A model generated the notes under the pieces. The model was not told the origin of the DNA. It was given only the letters and a program-made list of their open reading frames with translations, and ran no database searches. Of a stretch of 37,500 nucleotides of DNA, positions 32,001 to 37,428 are shown one piece after another. This stretch comes from Symbiodinium natans (taxonomy: Eukaryota; Sar; Dinophyceae; Suessiales; Symbiodiniaceae). The stretch is taken from positions 314,999 through 352,498 of the forward strand of contig CAJNDS010002138.1 in NCBI GenBank assembly GCA_905221605.1, written 5' to 3'. The number at the start of each line of letters is the position of its first letter. Within the stretch, counting starts at the first letter, position 1. The position numbers and the translations under genes are program-made.

Positions 32001-35000
32001 AAAATCTCTAAACCCCACACCCGAAGCTTCAAAAGTCTCTAAACCCCACACCCTAGCCTTCAAAAATCCTAAATCCTAAACCCTAAACCCTAAACCCTAA
32101 ACCCTAAACCCTAAACCCTAAACCCTAAACCCTAAACCCCAACCCCTAAACCCTTAAACCCTAAACCCTGAACCCTGCCTGAACCCTGAACCCTAAACCC
32201 CAACCCCTAATCCCCTGAACCCCTACACCCCGAAACCCCGGAACCCGGAACCCCTAAACCCCCAAACCCCTAAACCCCTGAACCCAAAACCCCTAAACCC
32301 CTAAACCCCTAAACCTTCACCTCCAGAGGCCGGCTAGAAGAGAACAACCTAAACCCTAAACCCTAAACCCTAAACCCTAAACCCTAAACCCCCCCAAAAA
32401 AAACAAACGCCTCCTGGCTGATGCTCGATACAATCCAGGCCCCGGCTGCCCGCCGAAGAGTTGGTCTTCTCCTCTGGGGCTGAGGGGTTTGGGAGTTTAG
32501 GGTTTAGGGTTTGGGGTTTAGGGTCTAGGGTTTAGGGTTTAGGGTTTAGGGATTAGGGTTTAGGGTTTAGGGTTTAGAGTTTAGGGTTTAGGGTTTAGGG
32601 GGTTTAGCTTAAGGGTTTCGGGGTTTGGGGGTTTAGGGGTTTAGGGGTTTAGGGGTTTAGGGGTTTAGGGGTTTAGGGGTTTAGGGGTTTAGGGGTTTCG
32701 GGGTTTAGGGGTTTAGGGGTTTAGGGGTTTAGGGGTTTAGGGGTTTAGGGGTTTAGGGGTTTAATGGTTTGGGGGTTTAGGGGTTTAGGGGTTTAGGGGT
32801 TTAGGGGTTTAGGGGTTTAGGGGTTTGGGGGTTTAGGGGTTTAGGGGTTTGGGGGTTTGGGGGTCTAGGGGTTTGGGGGTTTAGGGGTTCAGGGTTAAGT
32901 AAAAACTCTACATGTCACCCACCCGGAAGCGCAGAAAGTCTTGGCGATCAGTCAAAGGGGCCTCCGAGGTATCGACTTTGCACGTCGGCGTTGGGGTTGA
33001 GGGTTTCGGGTAACAGCCCTAAACCCGAAACCCTAAACCCTGAACCTTCAAGTAAGGCAGGCGGGTTGCGAAGTACTTCATCTGTGGGCACTTGCCTGGC
33101 AGGCTGTACCTCAGAAGAAGGGCGGTGGCTTTCCAGGGTTCAGACGACGGGGGCCTGCTCCAGTTCGGGAATTGAGGTTTCCTGGAACCCTTCTTCCACA
33201 AACATATCGATAGATAGAGAGATATACGTTCACACTATCATGCCTACATGTACACATATGCATATATGTGTATTTGCGTAGTTTTGCTCTCTGAATTTCC
33301 TTGGTGCTCCCTCAACCAGAAGTTTTCAGACAGAAGCTTTCGTCCACCGTGTTCACAGGCTCCAGGCTACGTGTCTAGGAAGCTGTATGCCTGTAGGGTC
33401 TGGGGTTGTAGGAGGCCGATCATATTCACCTCAGCCCAAAACCTTAAACCCTACGCCTTAAACCACAATGGCTTCCAAAAGCCTGTAGAGGCCCCCGAAA
33501 ACGTGCTGCAATCAATGGCTTGAGAGGTCCCCCGCGCATTTCTCGACTCGTTTTTGGTCAAGGGGGGGTCTCGTGTTTTTCAATTACTTGCAAAAGGGCA
33601 AAGTAATCTTCCCCCTCTCCCTCAAACCTTGGCCCCTCCTCTTGAAAGGGAAAGTTTGCCTGCAAAACAGGCTTTATGGTCCACAGGAAGGCCCCGTGGG
33701 GTTACGATTTCGGCGAAAAGTGGCCGACTTATGATTACAGCTATATTTTCCAGGTGCCTGGAAGGCTTTTGGAAGGAACCCAAGCCAACCCTTGGATGCT
33801 CCCAAGGGCTGACAGGATGATGTACATCATCCCTTGCAACGCAAGGCGCGAAGGCGCCAGCCAGCCCCCTAAACCCTAAACCCTAAACCCTAAAGCCTAA
33901 ACCCCTAAACCCTAAACCCCCTAAACCCTCAACCCCCTAAACCCCTAACCCCCTAAACCCTAAACCCTAAACCCCTAAACCCTAAATCCTAAACCCTAAA
34001 CCAGACACCTGCCAAGGCCTCCGTCACTTCCCACGGCCCTCCCAAAGCTCTCAGAAACCCGAAACCCGAGGCCCCATCTCCCACTGTCAACAAGAATGAT
34101 ATGAGCACGACCAGAAACTAGGATTTGTTTAAGAACTCCCCCTCCCAAATATAGGGGTTATTATCTTGATTCTTTGAAGGGTTCTCTTAAGCAAAGAGTT
34201 AGGAAACCAAGGAAACCCTAAACCTGCAAAGGTCAAGACGAGGGTGGAGCGCAAGCGGGGGGGCACGCCTGGTTGCTTTCAGCACTTGCGCGACCACTCA
34301 ATTGAGACCCCCTGAACCAAAAACCCTTAGCCCTAAAACTCCGAACCCTGAACCCTGAACCCTGAACCCTGAACCCTAAACACTAAACCCTAAACCCTAA
34401 ACCCTAAACCCTGAACCCTGAACCCTGAACCCTAAACCCAACTCACGGGGCCGCGGAACCAGATCCCATCGTAGGCCACCTTGAAATCGGGGAAGGGGAA
34501 GCCCGTCTGGAGCTTGTTGCAGCCCACAAAGTAGCCTGGGCCAACAATCGGGGCTTAGGAGCTTAGGGGGTTTAGGGGTTTTATGGGTTTAGGGGTGCAG
34601 GGTTTAGGGGTTTAGAGTTTTGGGGTTTAGTGGGTTAGGGTTTTAGGGATCTATGGCTTTAGACCTGAAAGCATTTGATTGCTAGTATCCCCAAGAGGAC
34701 ACCCCATACATACATACATACATACATACATACATACATACATACATACGTACATACGTACATACGTACATACGTACATACGTACATACGTACATACGTA
34801 CATACGTACATACGTACATACGTACATACGTACATACGTACATACGTACATACGTACATACGTACATACGTACATACGTACATACGTACATACGTACATA
34901 CGTACATACGTACATACGTACATACGTACATACGTACATACGTACATACGTACATACGTACATACGTACATACACACAGGGGCCCGTTGAATGAGCCCAT

Positions 35001-36812
35001 GGCTAGCATACTTCCCCCCATCTGAACGCCCAGAACAATCAAAAAGCATGCAACGCAACTTATCTACGAATTGCTTAAGAACCCCGGAAAATATTCTTCA
35101 TTAAGGTTAATATAGGGATTATTATTGTTTATTCTTTTGGGAATCTTAAGCAAATAGTAGTTATGTGAACGCGCAAGTCATCCAAACAAGGATGACATTG
35201 AAAGCCGCGGTGGTGAGCTTAGACTCGGGCAGGTAGTTCCCCAAGTGAATCAAAACAAACTGGTTCGTTTGGAGGTGGGGGGTGCAAAGAATAAAGGTTG
35301 AGGAACTTTCGGGGTTTTAGGGTTCAGGCTTTAGGCTTTAGGGTTTAGAGGTCAGGGTTTGAGGTTTTCGGGTGGTGGGCTGCTCATTAGCTTGAGGGCC
35401 TATACCCTAAACCCTAAACCCCAAACCTGCAGCCCTAAGCGTCCCACTTGTTGAGCTCTCAAAGGAAAAAGGGCTTTGGGGGCTGAGGGGTTCGAACCTT
35501 TGGGTTCTTGGTTGAAGCCTGGCTGAGGGTTTAGGGTTTATGGTTCAGGGCCTTTCGGCTTAAGCGCCCACTGGGCACTCAAAGCAGGAATCCGACAAAC
35601 CCAAAATCCGTTACGTACACGAACACAACAAATCGGAGGCCTGGACCCCATACCCTAAACCTAAGACTGCAACACGCTACTTCAGAGCCCTTATTATTAA
35701 GCCCTAAACCCTAAACCCTAAACCTTATAAACTACAGGATTAAACCCCAAGCCCTGCGTCGCCGTAACTTGCAGCCGAGCATCCATAGTTCTGCCATGCC
35801 TCGTCGCAGCTGAATGGGCCGGTGCACTGGCCTGCCAGGGTTTAGGGTTTAGGGTTTAGGGTTTAGGGTTTAGGGTTTAGGGTTTTGGGTTTTGGGTTTT
35901 GGGTGTAGGGTGTAGGGTTTTAGGGTTTTAGGGGTTTAGGGGTTTAGGGGTTTAGGGGTCTAGGGGTCTAGGGGTTTTGGGGGTTTAAGGGTTTCGGGGT
36001 TTAGGGGTTTAGGGGTTCAGGGTTCAGGGGTTCAGGGGTTCAGGGGTAGGGGGGTTTAGGGGTTCAGGGTTTTAGGGTTTAGGGGTTTAGGGGTTTAGGG
36101 GTTTAGGGGGGGTTTAGCTTAGGGGTTTAGGGGGTTTGGGGTTTAGGGGTTTAGGGGTTGGGGGTTTAGGGGTTCAGGGGGTTTAGGGGTTTAGGGGTTT
36201 AGGGTTTTAGGGTTTAGGGTTCAGGGGTTTAGGGGAGGGGTTTAGGGGGGGTTTAGGGGTTTAGGGGTTTAGGGGTTTAGGGGTTTAGGGGTTTAGGGGT
36301 TTAGGGGTTTAGGGGTTTAGGGGTTTAGGGGTTTAGGGGTTTAGGGGTTTAGGGGTTTAGGGGTTTAGGGGTTTAGGGGTTTAGGGGTTTAGGGGTTTAG
36401 GGGTTTAGGGGTTTAGGGGTTTAGGGTTTAGGGTCAGGGTTCAGGGTTCTTTGCTGGATCTTGGCCATATGGAGGGGGGGTGGGGAGATGGTCTCGTCTC
36501 CAAGAAAGCGATCTTTACAACAGAAACCTGAAACCCTGAACCCTAAGCCCAAAGCAACCCTGAGCATGCTAAACCCAAAACCTCAAGCCCCCCAGACCTC
36601 AAACCCTCAACTCGAAACCTCAAGCCCCTAAACCCTGAACCCTAAACCCCAAACCCCAAACCCTAAACCCTAAACCCGGAAAAAAATATAAAAACCAAAA
36701 AGACACCCCCCCCCCCCCCCCCCCCCGAGTCGAAGGCGAAGCGGACGCCAAAGTTCATCCCACGGTCGACCAAGGTCTGGGGAGCCTTCGTCTGGACCTT
36801 GTAGCCTTCCGG
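20824..36812 (-). CDS. Split gene for a Cys-rich, probably secreted dinoflagellate-type protein
   Basis: Gene-level entry; 21 exons are listed below and run from high to low coordinates. Function is unknown. I assembled it from GC3-rich islands whose phases agree. From the exon at 32.4 kb onward the order and spacing of motifs (FCDT, CTYNFE, AGEIDLNEL, DDYDGW, AGNREYD, GTGMTFWD, KALFERL, PPCDFD, CGTATPGDKCYD, WYPGL, DEFSRFL, CAAPC) match a Cys-rich protein type that I recall from dinoflagellate predicted proteins. That memory was not checked. Most introns are GT-AG, but three joins need GC donors and two need GA donors. The introns contain telomere-like arrays, microsatellites and inverted-repeat elements. 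No start codon, signal peptide or stop was fixed, so both ends are open. Individual exon edges may be wrong, and the first six exons are less certain than the rest. Confidence 0.6.
21133..21238. mobile_element. Inverted-repeat element, family B copy 2
   Basis: ACCTCGGGATGTTCTCCC at one end and GGGGGAACATCCCAAGGT at the other, an imperfect inverted repeat of about 30 bp with an AACAGTCCTTAAGAGGGATT core. It lies in the intron between exons 20 and 21 of the Cys-rich gene. Confidence 0.7.
21266..21500 (+). repeat. TTTAGGG array with TTTCGGG and TTCAGGG blocks
   Basis: Blocks of TTTCGGG (x4) and TTCAGGG (x7-8) are embedded between perfect TTTAGGG runs. Intronic to the Cys-rich gene, between family A and family B elements. 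Confidence 0.95.
21514..21617 (+). mobile_element. Inverted-repeat element, family A copy 4
   Basis: Begins GGGGCCTTCATAATTAGAAT and ends TTATTCCGACCCTATATT, with core AAAGGGGCCCTAAGGGAATA. It lies in the intron after exon 20 of the Cys-rich gene. Confidence 0.65.
21618..21697 (+). mobile_element. Inverted-repeat element, family A copy 5, 5'-truncated
   Basis: Directly follows copy 4 and repeats the 3' two thirds (CCTATTATG...AAAGGGGCCATGAGGGAATA...), ending about 25 bp from the proposed donor-side edge of exon 20. Confidence 0.55.
21721..21773 (-). CDS. Exon 20 of the Cys-rich gene (GA donor proposed)
   Basis: Acceptor AACACAG|G, frame LFDEFSRFLAQSQPAQH plus one base, donor GACTGA. It corresponds to the SF..FQ..LH segment expected after WYPGL. 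The downstream intron begins within about 25 bp of two tandem family A elements. Confidence 0.55.
22086..22278 (+). repeat. TTTAGGG and CTTAGGG array
   Basis: Mixed TTTAGGG, TTTGGGG and six consecutive CTTAGGG units (about 22200-22240). Confidence 0.9.
22265..22456 (-). CDS. Open frame, basic and Pro-rich
   Basis: ATG frame RAGLFDLYKRAPLCGFPNNF, then VRRKPGARKPELK, running into a poly-G tract read as Pro. It lies between exons 19 and 20 of the Cys-rich gene, so it is probably intronic. Confidence 0.15.
   Translation of the reverse strand: MDRAGLFDLYKRAPLCGFPNNFVRRKPGARKPELKPASPSNISGALYPPPPPPPLQLFSAPKP
22917..22986 (+). mobile_element. Family D diverged copy
   Basis: GGGGGGCTTCCAAAAAATCA...GGGACCCC and AATAAAGTACCCCCTA resemble family D termini, weakly. 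It lies in the intron between exons 19 and 20. Confidence 0.35.
23053..23121 (-). CDS. Exon 19 of the Cys-rich gene (3' edge uncertain)
   Basis: Acceptor AAAAAAG|G, frame EIKWAKSDGIFANPDWYPGL then LDD. This is the best motif hit of the chain (W.KSDGI..NPDWYPGL). The donor was not resolved: no GT gives the phase exon 20 needs, while GA donor sites occur at the end. Confidence 0.65.
23163..23335 (+). repeat. TTTAGGG with a CTTAGGG block
   Basis: Nine CTTAGGG units (23206-23267) flanked by TTTAGGG units. Intronic, just upstream of exon 19. Confidence 0.95.
23570..23920 (-). repeat. CCCTAAG array
   Basis: About 48 units of the CCCTAAG variant (CTTAGGG on the other strand), with scattered CCCGAAG, CCTTAAG and short units. 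Intronic. Confidence 0.95.
24026..24226. mobile_element. Inverted-repeat element, family C copy 2, carrying a heptamer array
   Basis: The right end (ATTGGTTCATGAGCACCATG then AACCTCC) matches copies 1 and 3. The left terminal segment GGTACTTATAAACCAG is present twice (24032-24047 and 24111-24126, 15 of 16 identical), with a (TTTAGGG)n array of about 55 bp between the copies. The element lies in the intron between exons 18 and 19. Confidence 0.6.
24048..24106 (+). repeat. TTTAGGG array between duplicated family C segments
   Basis: Eight perfect units bracketed by a 16-bp direct repeat; see the family C copy 2 entry. Confidence 0.9.
24858..24890 (+). mobile_element. Family B terminal fragment
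   Basis: GGTTGGGATGTTCCCCCTTA then TACGAACCGTCCTT matches one end of copy 1. The other end is missing. Confidence 0.5.
24912..24988 (-). repeat. CCCTAAA array
   Basis: About 10 units ending 25 bp from exon 18 on its donor side. Confidence 0.9.
25013..25057 (-). CDS. Exon 18 of the Cys-rich gene (GC donor)
   Basis: Strong acceptor GCTCCCCCTAG|G, frame EPPCGTATPGDKCYD, donor GCCACT. The C.TA.PGD.CY motif is a recalled dinoflagellate signature. The GC donor gives CYD-EIKWAKSDGI, matching the expected CY..V.WA...GI spacing. Confidence 0.65.
25513..25584 (-). CDS. Exon 17 of the Cys-rich gene
   Basis: Acceptor CAGAGAG|G, frame GNGRYKDNGPQQPKPVTARG then LACG, donor GTCTGC, phase 0 to 0. Confidence 0.5.
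25857..26097. repeat. TACA/CATA tetranucleotide microsatellite with TA and GA tracts
   Basis: About 45 CATA units (25857-26050), followed by (TA)n and (GA)n near 26060-26092. Met-Tyr-Val-Cys-type open frames here are artefacts of the repeat. Confidence 0.95.
26100..26300. repeat. Two-copy direct repeat of about 95 bp
   Basis: GAGGCTCCCGCTCGAGTTTC occurs at about 26090 and 26191, each time followed by a GGATTTTTTGG-type tract and a copy of AACTCGAGGAATTT or its variant. Intronic tandem duplication. Confidence 0.65.
26492..26566 (-). CDS. Exon 16 of the Cys-rich gene
   Basis: Strong acceptor TTCTTTCTAG|G, frame ASKDNIDEPPCDFDFFSFYN then MAPG, canonical donor GTGAGC. 18 of 24 third positions are C or G. 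An alternative GC donor after the Met codon would give phase 0, which is what exon 17 needs, so the exact end is open. Confidence 0.65.
26607..26803. repeat. Poly-G tract punctuated by single A
   Basis: Nearly 200 bp of G runs (7-20 long) separated by A, GA or T. It lies upstream of exon 16, separated by about 40 bp. Strong G-quadruplex potential on the plus strand. Confidence 0.95.
27598..27726. mobile_element. Inverted-repeat element, family C copy 3
   Basis: TACTTGAAGGTTCAGGGTAC at the left pairs with GTACCCATGAACCTCCAAGTA at the right. The internal segment is a second palindrome (GTAACTGCACTTATAAGG...GTGCGTTATAAGTAGAC). It lies in the intron between exons 15 and 16. Confidence 0.7.
27999..28015 (-). 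CDS. 17-nt microexon 15 of the Cys-rich gene
   Basis: Acceptor ACTTCTCCAG|G, frame G-F-K-A-P plus two bases, donor GTTAAG. It links exon 14 (phase 0) to exon 16 (needs phase 2) exactly. Confidence 0.5.
28105..28155 (-). CDS. Exon 14 of the Cys-rich gene
   Basis: Acceptor CGCCAG|A, frame TLAKQRVAKAKALFERL, an amphipathic helix, donor GTCTTG. Phase 0 to 0. A family D inverted-repeat element ends 22 bp upstream of the acceptor, inside the intron. Confidence 0.6.
28178..28260 (-). mobile_element. Inverted-repeat element, family D copy 2
   Basis: GGGCTTGCAAAAATAAGGAA and ATAGGATTCCCTTATCAGAA match the reverse complement of copy 1. A second partial unit (28261-28318) follows. It lies in the intron just upstream of the exon 14 acceptor. 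Confidence 0.6.
28345..28470 (+). repeat. CTTAGGG array
   Basis: About 18 nearly perfect CTTAGGG units, with GGGCTTGGGG variants near 28437. Intronic. Confidence 0.95.
28576..28678. mobile_element. Inverted-repeat element, family E copy 1, TSD TCCT
   Basis: CTACTATTTGCTTAAGAACC pairs with GGTGTTGGTAAGCAATTAGTAG. The direct repeat TCCT flanks it on both sides (28572-28575 and 28679-28682). It lies in the intron between exons 13 and 14 of the Cys-rich gene. Confidence 0.75.
28744..28795 (-). CDS. Exon 13 of the Cys-rich gene
   Basis: Acceptor GAGCAG|G, frame ITDHGTGMTFWDKLNDE, donor GTGGGG. GC3-rich. Phase 2 in, phase 0 out. The join to exon 14 gives FWDKLNDETLAKQR with the family-like FW to R distance. 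Confidence 0.65.
29593..29639 (-). CDS. Exon 12 of the Cys-rich gene (GA donor)
   Basis: Acceptor GCCCAAG|G, frame DDYDGWIKAGNREYD plus two bases, donor GACTTG. The GA donor is required for phase with exon 13 and restores the spacing AGNREYDR-ITDHGTG. The frame is open on both sides (29526-29674), so a longer exon cannot be excluded. Confidence 0.6.
29887..29970 (-). repeat. CCCTAAA/CCCTCAA array
   Basis: About 11 mixed units in the intron between exons 11 and 12. Confidence 0.9.
30271..30315 (-). CDS. Exon 11 of the Cys-rich gene (GC donor)
   Basis: Acceptor CTCGAG|G, frame EDAGEIDLNELEQIS, donor GCACGC. The G.ID..E pattern superficially resembles half of an EF-hand loop, but the acidic positions 1 and 3 are absent, so calcium binding is not claimed. 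A longer version ending at a GT donor (30255) is possible. Confidence 0.6.
30360..30620. repeat. TG/TA-rich microsatellite cluster
   Basis: GTGTGT, TATATA and GTATAT tracts in several short runs. Intronic. Confidence 0.85.
30740..30855. repeat. TGCA tetranucleotide microsatellite
   Basis: About 28 TGCA/TACA units, alternating GCATGCAT and GCATACAT. Self-complementary, so able to form hairpins. Confidence 0.9.
30855..31368. repeat. CA-rich microsatellite with TCTACACA punctuation
   Basis: About 510 bp of (CA)n interrupted by ATCTACACAC, ATCACACATC and, near the end, ACATACAC units. The His/Thr-rich open frame is an artefact. Confidence 0.95.
31737..31783 (-). CDS. Exon 10 of the Cys-rich gene (GC donor)
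   Basis: Acceptor CGGAG|GC, frame FCDTPSGTADCTYNF, then donor GCGACT. With this GC donor the join reads CTYNF-EDAGEI, which has the spacing of the recalled family pattern CTY..E.AGEI. Reading on to a GT at 31717 would add six residues and break the phase. Confidence 0.6.
31805..31906. mobile_element. Inverted-repeat element, family D copy 1
   Basis: GGGGGTTTCCGAAATTAGGG at the left pairs with CCCCTATTTTCGCAAACCCCC at the right. The core GGTCCTTACCATAAGGGAAT then CCTACTATTTG is shared with the other copies. It lies in the intron before exon 10. Confidence 0.7.
32070..32315 (-). repeat. CCCTAAA then CCCCTAAA array
   Basis: About 11 CCCTAAA units, then irregular CCCCTAAA/CCCCTGAA units up to the 13-nt microexon. 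Confidence 0.9.
32321..32333 (-). CDS. 13-nt microexon 9 of the Cys-rich gene
   Basis: Thirteen bases between a very good acceptor (TTCTCTTCTAG) and a good donor (GTGAAG). It reads P-A-S-G plus one base, converting phase 0 of exon 8 into the phase 1 that exon 10 requires. It is the only non-repeat island between those exons. Confidence 0.5.
32340..32395 (-). repeat. CCCTAAA array between exon 8 and microexon 9
   Basis: Seven units filling most of the 75-bp intron. Confidence 0.9.
32409..32471 (-). CDS. Exon 8 of the Cys-rich gene
   Basis: Acceptor CCAGAG|G, frame EKTNSSAGSRGLDCIEHQPG plus G, donor GTTTGT. Exactly 21 codons, phase 0 to 0. The island is bounded on both sides by heptamer repeats. 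Confidence 0.55.
32495..32895 (+). repeat. TTTAGGG then TTTAGGGG octamer array
   Basis: About 14 heptamers, then about 32 TTTAGGGG octamers (32630-32890) with a few TTTGGGGG and TTTCGGGG variants. The unit length changes from 7 to 8 within one tract. Confidence 0.95.
33046..33109 (-). CDS. Exon 7 of the Cys-rich gene
   Basis: Acceptor CTTCTGAG|G, frame YSLPGKCPQMKYFATRLPYL plus K, donor GTTCAG. 16 of 21 third positions are G or C. It enters after phase 2 and leaves in phase 0, matching exon 8. Confidence 0.5.
33841..33868 (-). CDS. Exon 6 of the Cys-rich gene (3' edge uncertain)
   Basis: The acceptor is the last AG of a telomere-like repeat (TTTAG|GG). The frame reads GWLAPSRL and a phase-2 GT donor follows, matching exon 7. 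The frame stays open to a TAG at 33741 through a hydrophobic stretch (MMYIILSALGSIQGLAWV), so a longer or terminal exon is possible. The plus strand is also open here. Confidence 0.3.
33865..34003 (-). repeat. CCCTAAA/CCCCTAAA array
   Basis: Mixed 7-mers and 8-mers filling the intron between exons 5 and 6. Confidence 0.9.
34009..34083 (-). CDS. Exon 5 of the Cys-rich gene
   Basis: Acceptor GTTGACAG|T, frame GDGASGFGFLRALGG then PWEVTEALA, donor GTGTCT. Phase 1 in, phase 1 out, agreeing with exon 4. The 140-bp intron separating it from exon 4 is mostly an inverted-repeat element of family E. Confidence 0.4.
34118..34202. mobile_element. Inverted-repeat element, family E copy 2, TSD GAAA
   Basis: CTAGGATTTGTTTAAGAACT pairs with GGGTTCTCTTAAGCAAAGAGTTAG, flanked by GAAA on both sides (34114-34117 and 34203-34206). 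It makes up most of the 140-bp intron between exons 4 and 5. Confidence 0.75.
34224..34275 (-). CDS. Exon 4 of the Cys-rich gene
   Basis: Frame QPGVPPRLRSTLVLTFA between AAAG|C and donor GTTTAG, where the intron starts directly with the telomere-like repeat. Phase 0 in, phase 1 out. The acceptor lacks the usual AG|G, so the 5' edge is less sure. Confidence 0.4.
34340..34438 (-). repeat. CCCTGAA/CCCTAAA array
   Basis: Blocks of CCCTGAA and CCCTAAA units in the 171-bp intron between exons 3 and 4. Confidence 0.9.
34447..34535 (-). CDS. Exon 3 of the Cys-rich gene
   Basis: Acceptor GGCCCAG|G and a strong donor GTGAGT enclose 29 codons reading YFVGCNKLQTGFPFPDF then KVAYDGIWFRGP. It is strongly GC3-biased. 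It enters with two bases and leaves in phase 0. Confidence 0.55.
34706..34974. repeat. CATA then CATACGTA octanucleotide microsatellite
   Basis: About 10 CATA units switch to roughly 27 perfect TACGTACA octamers. The octamer contains the palindrome TACGTA and a CpG per unit. The minus strand is open across it (34665-35058, giving Met-Tyr-Val-Cys-Thr repeats), which I judge an artefact. Confidence 0.95.
35064..35160. mobile_element. Inverted-repeat element, family E copy 3, TSD TTAT
   Basis: CTACGAATTGCTTAAGAACC pairs with GGGAATCTTAAGCAAATAGTAG, flanked by TTAT on both sides (35060-35063 and 35161-35164). It lies in the intron between exons 2 and 3. Confidence 0.75.
35769..35831 (-). CDS. 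Exon 2 of the Cys-rich gene
   Basis: Acceptor GGCAG|GC, frame QCTGPFSCDEAWQNYGCSAA with three Cys in 20 residues, donor GTTACG. It ends in phase 1, which fits exon 3 (two leading bases). Almost every codon ends in C or G. The Cys pattern suggests a disulfide-bonded extracellular segment. Confidence 0.5.
35838..36435 (+). repeat. TTTAGGG then TTTAGGGG array
   Basis: Seven TTTAGGG units, a mixed zone with TTTTGGG, GGGTG and TTCAGGGG variants, then more than 20 perfect TTTAGGGG octamers (36250-36425). Confidence 0.95.
36726..36812 (-). CDS. Exon 1 seen of the Cys-rich gene
   Basis: Acceptor CTTTCAG|CCG, then a GC3-rich frame reading PEGYKVQTKAPQTLV followed by DRGMNFGVRFAFDS. It runs into a poly-G tract on the minus strand, so the 3' edge is unclear: a GTGTCT donor lies just past the G run and GA donor sites lie inside the exon. 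Membership in the same gene as the later exons is inferred from strand and codon bias only. Confidence 0.45.
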
Positions 36813-37207
36813 CTGAAAGCTTCAGGGGGTTGAACTGTCTTTCTTATCATTCTTATTCTTGCTACTACTATTGTTAGGGTTTGTAGGGTTTGCAGGGTTT
36901 GCAGGGTTTGTCGGGTTTGGACGGTTTGGAGGGTTTGGAGGGTTTACGGGTGTTCGGGTCCAGGGTTCAGGCTTCCAACCCCAAAAAAGGTACCCATGTC
37001 AGGTCTTGGGAAAGCTCCATGCGGGCTTCGGGGCTGACAGCACCGCAAGCGCTGCATCCACCCACCACTGCATCCCACACCACCCTCCCCCCCCAAGCCC
37101 TGAAGACCCCTCCCCGCCCCCAAACCACCCTAGACCAAACCCTAAACCCTCTCGATCCCAGCCATGACCCGAATCCCTGGACCCTTAACCGTTGGCTTGG
37201 GTTGCAG

Positions 37208-37330
37208 GGTTCAGGGTTTAGGGTTTAGGGCTTCGGGCTTAGGGTTTAGGGTTAGGGTTGATAAACCCTGGGCTTTAGGGTTTAGGGTTTAGGGTTTGGG
37301 GTTTGGGGTTTGGGGTTTAGGGTTTAGGGT

Positions 37331-37362
<32 letters not shown>

Positions 37363-37428
37363 GGTTTAGGGTTTAGGGTTTAGGGTTTAGGGTTTAGGGT
37401 TTAGGGTTTAGGGTTTAGGGTTTAGGGT
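37208..37428 (+). repeat. TTTAGGG array with TTTGGGG and TTGAGGG blocks
   Basis: Homogeneous blocks of TTTGGGG (x3) and TTGAGGG (x5) lie between TTTAGGG runs. Near the right edge of the window, but followed by unique sequence, so not a chromosome end. Confidence 0.95.

Noticed and set aside
34665-35058. Minus-strand frame (MRCMLFDCSGRSDGGKY...) running through the CATACGTA array with an in-phase GT donor toward exon 3.
   Set aside because: Exon 2 at 35769-35831 already supplies the needed phase and has much better coding character; the middle of this frame is pure microsatellite.
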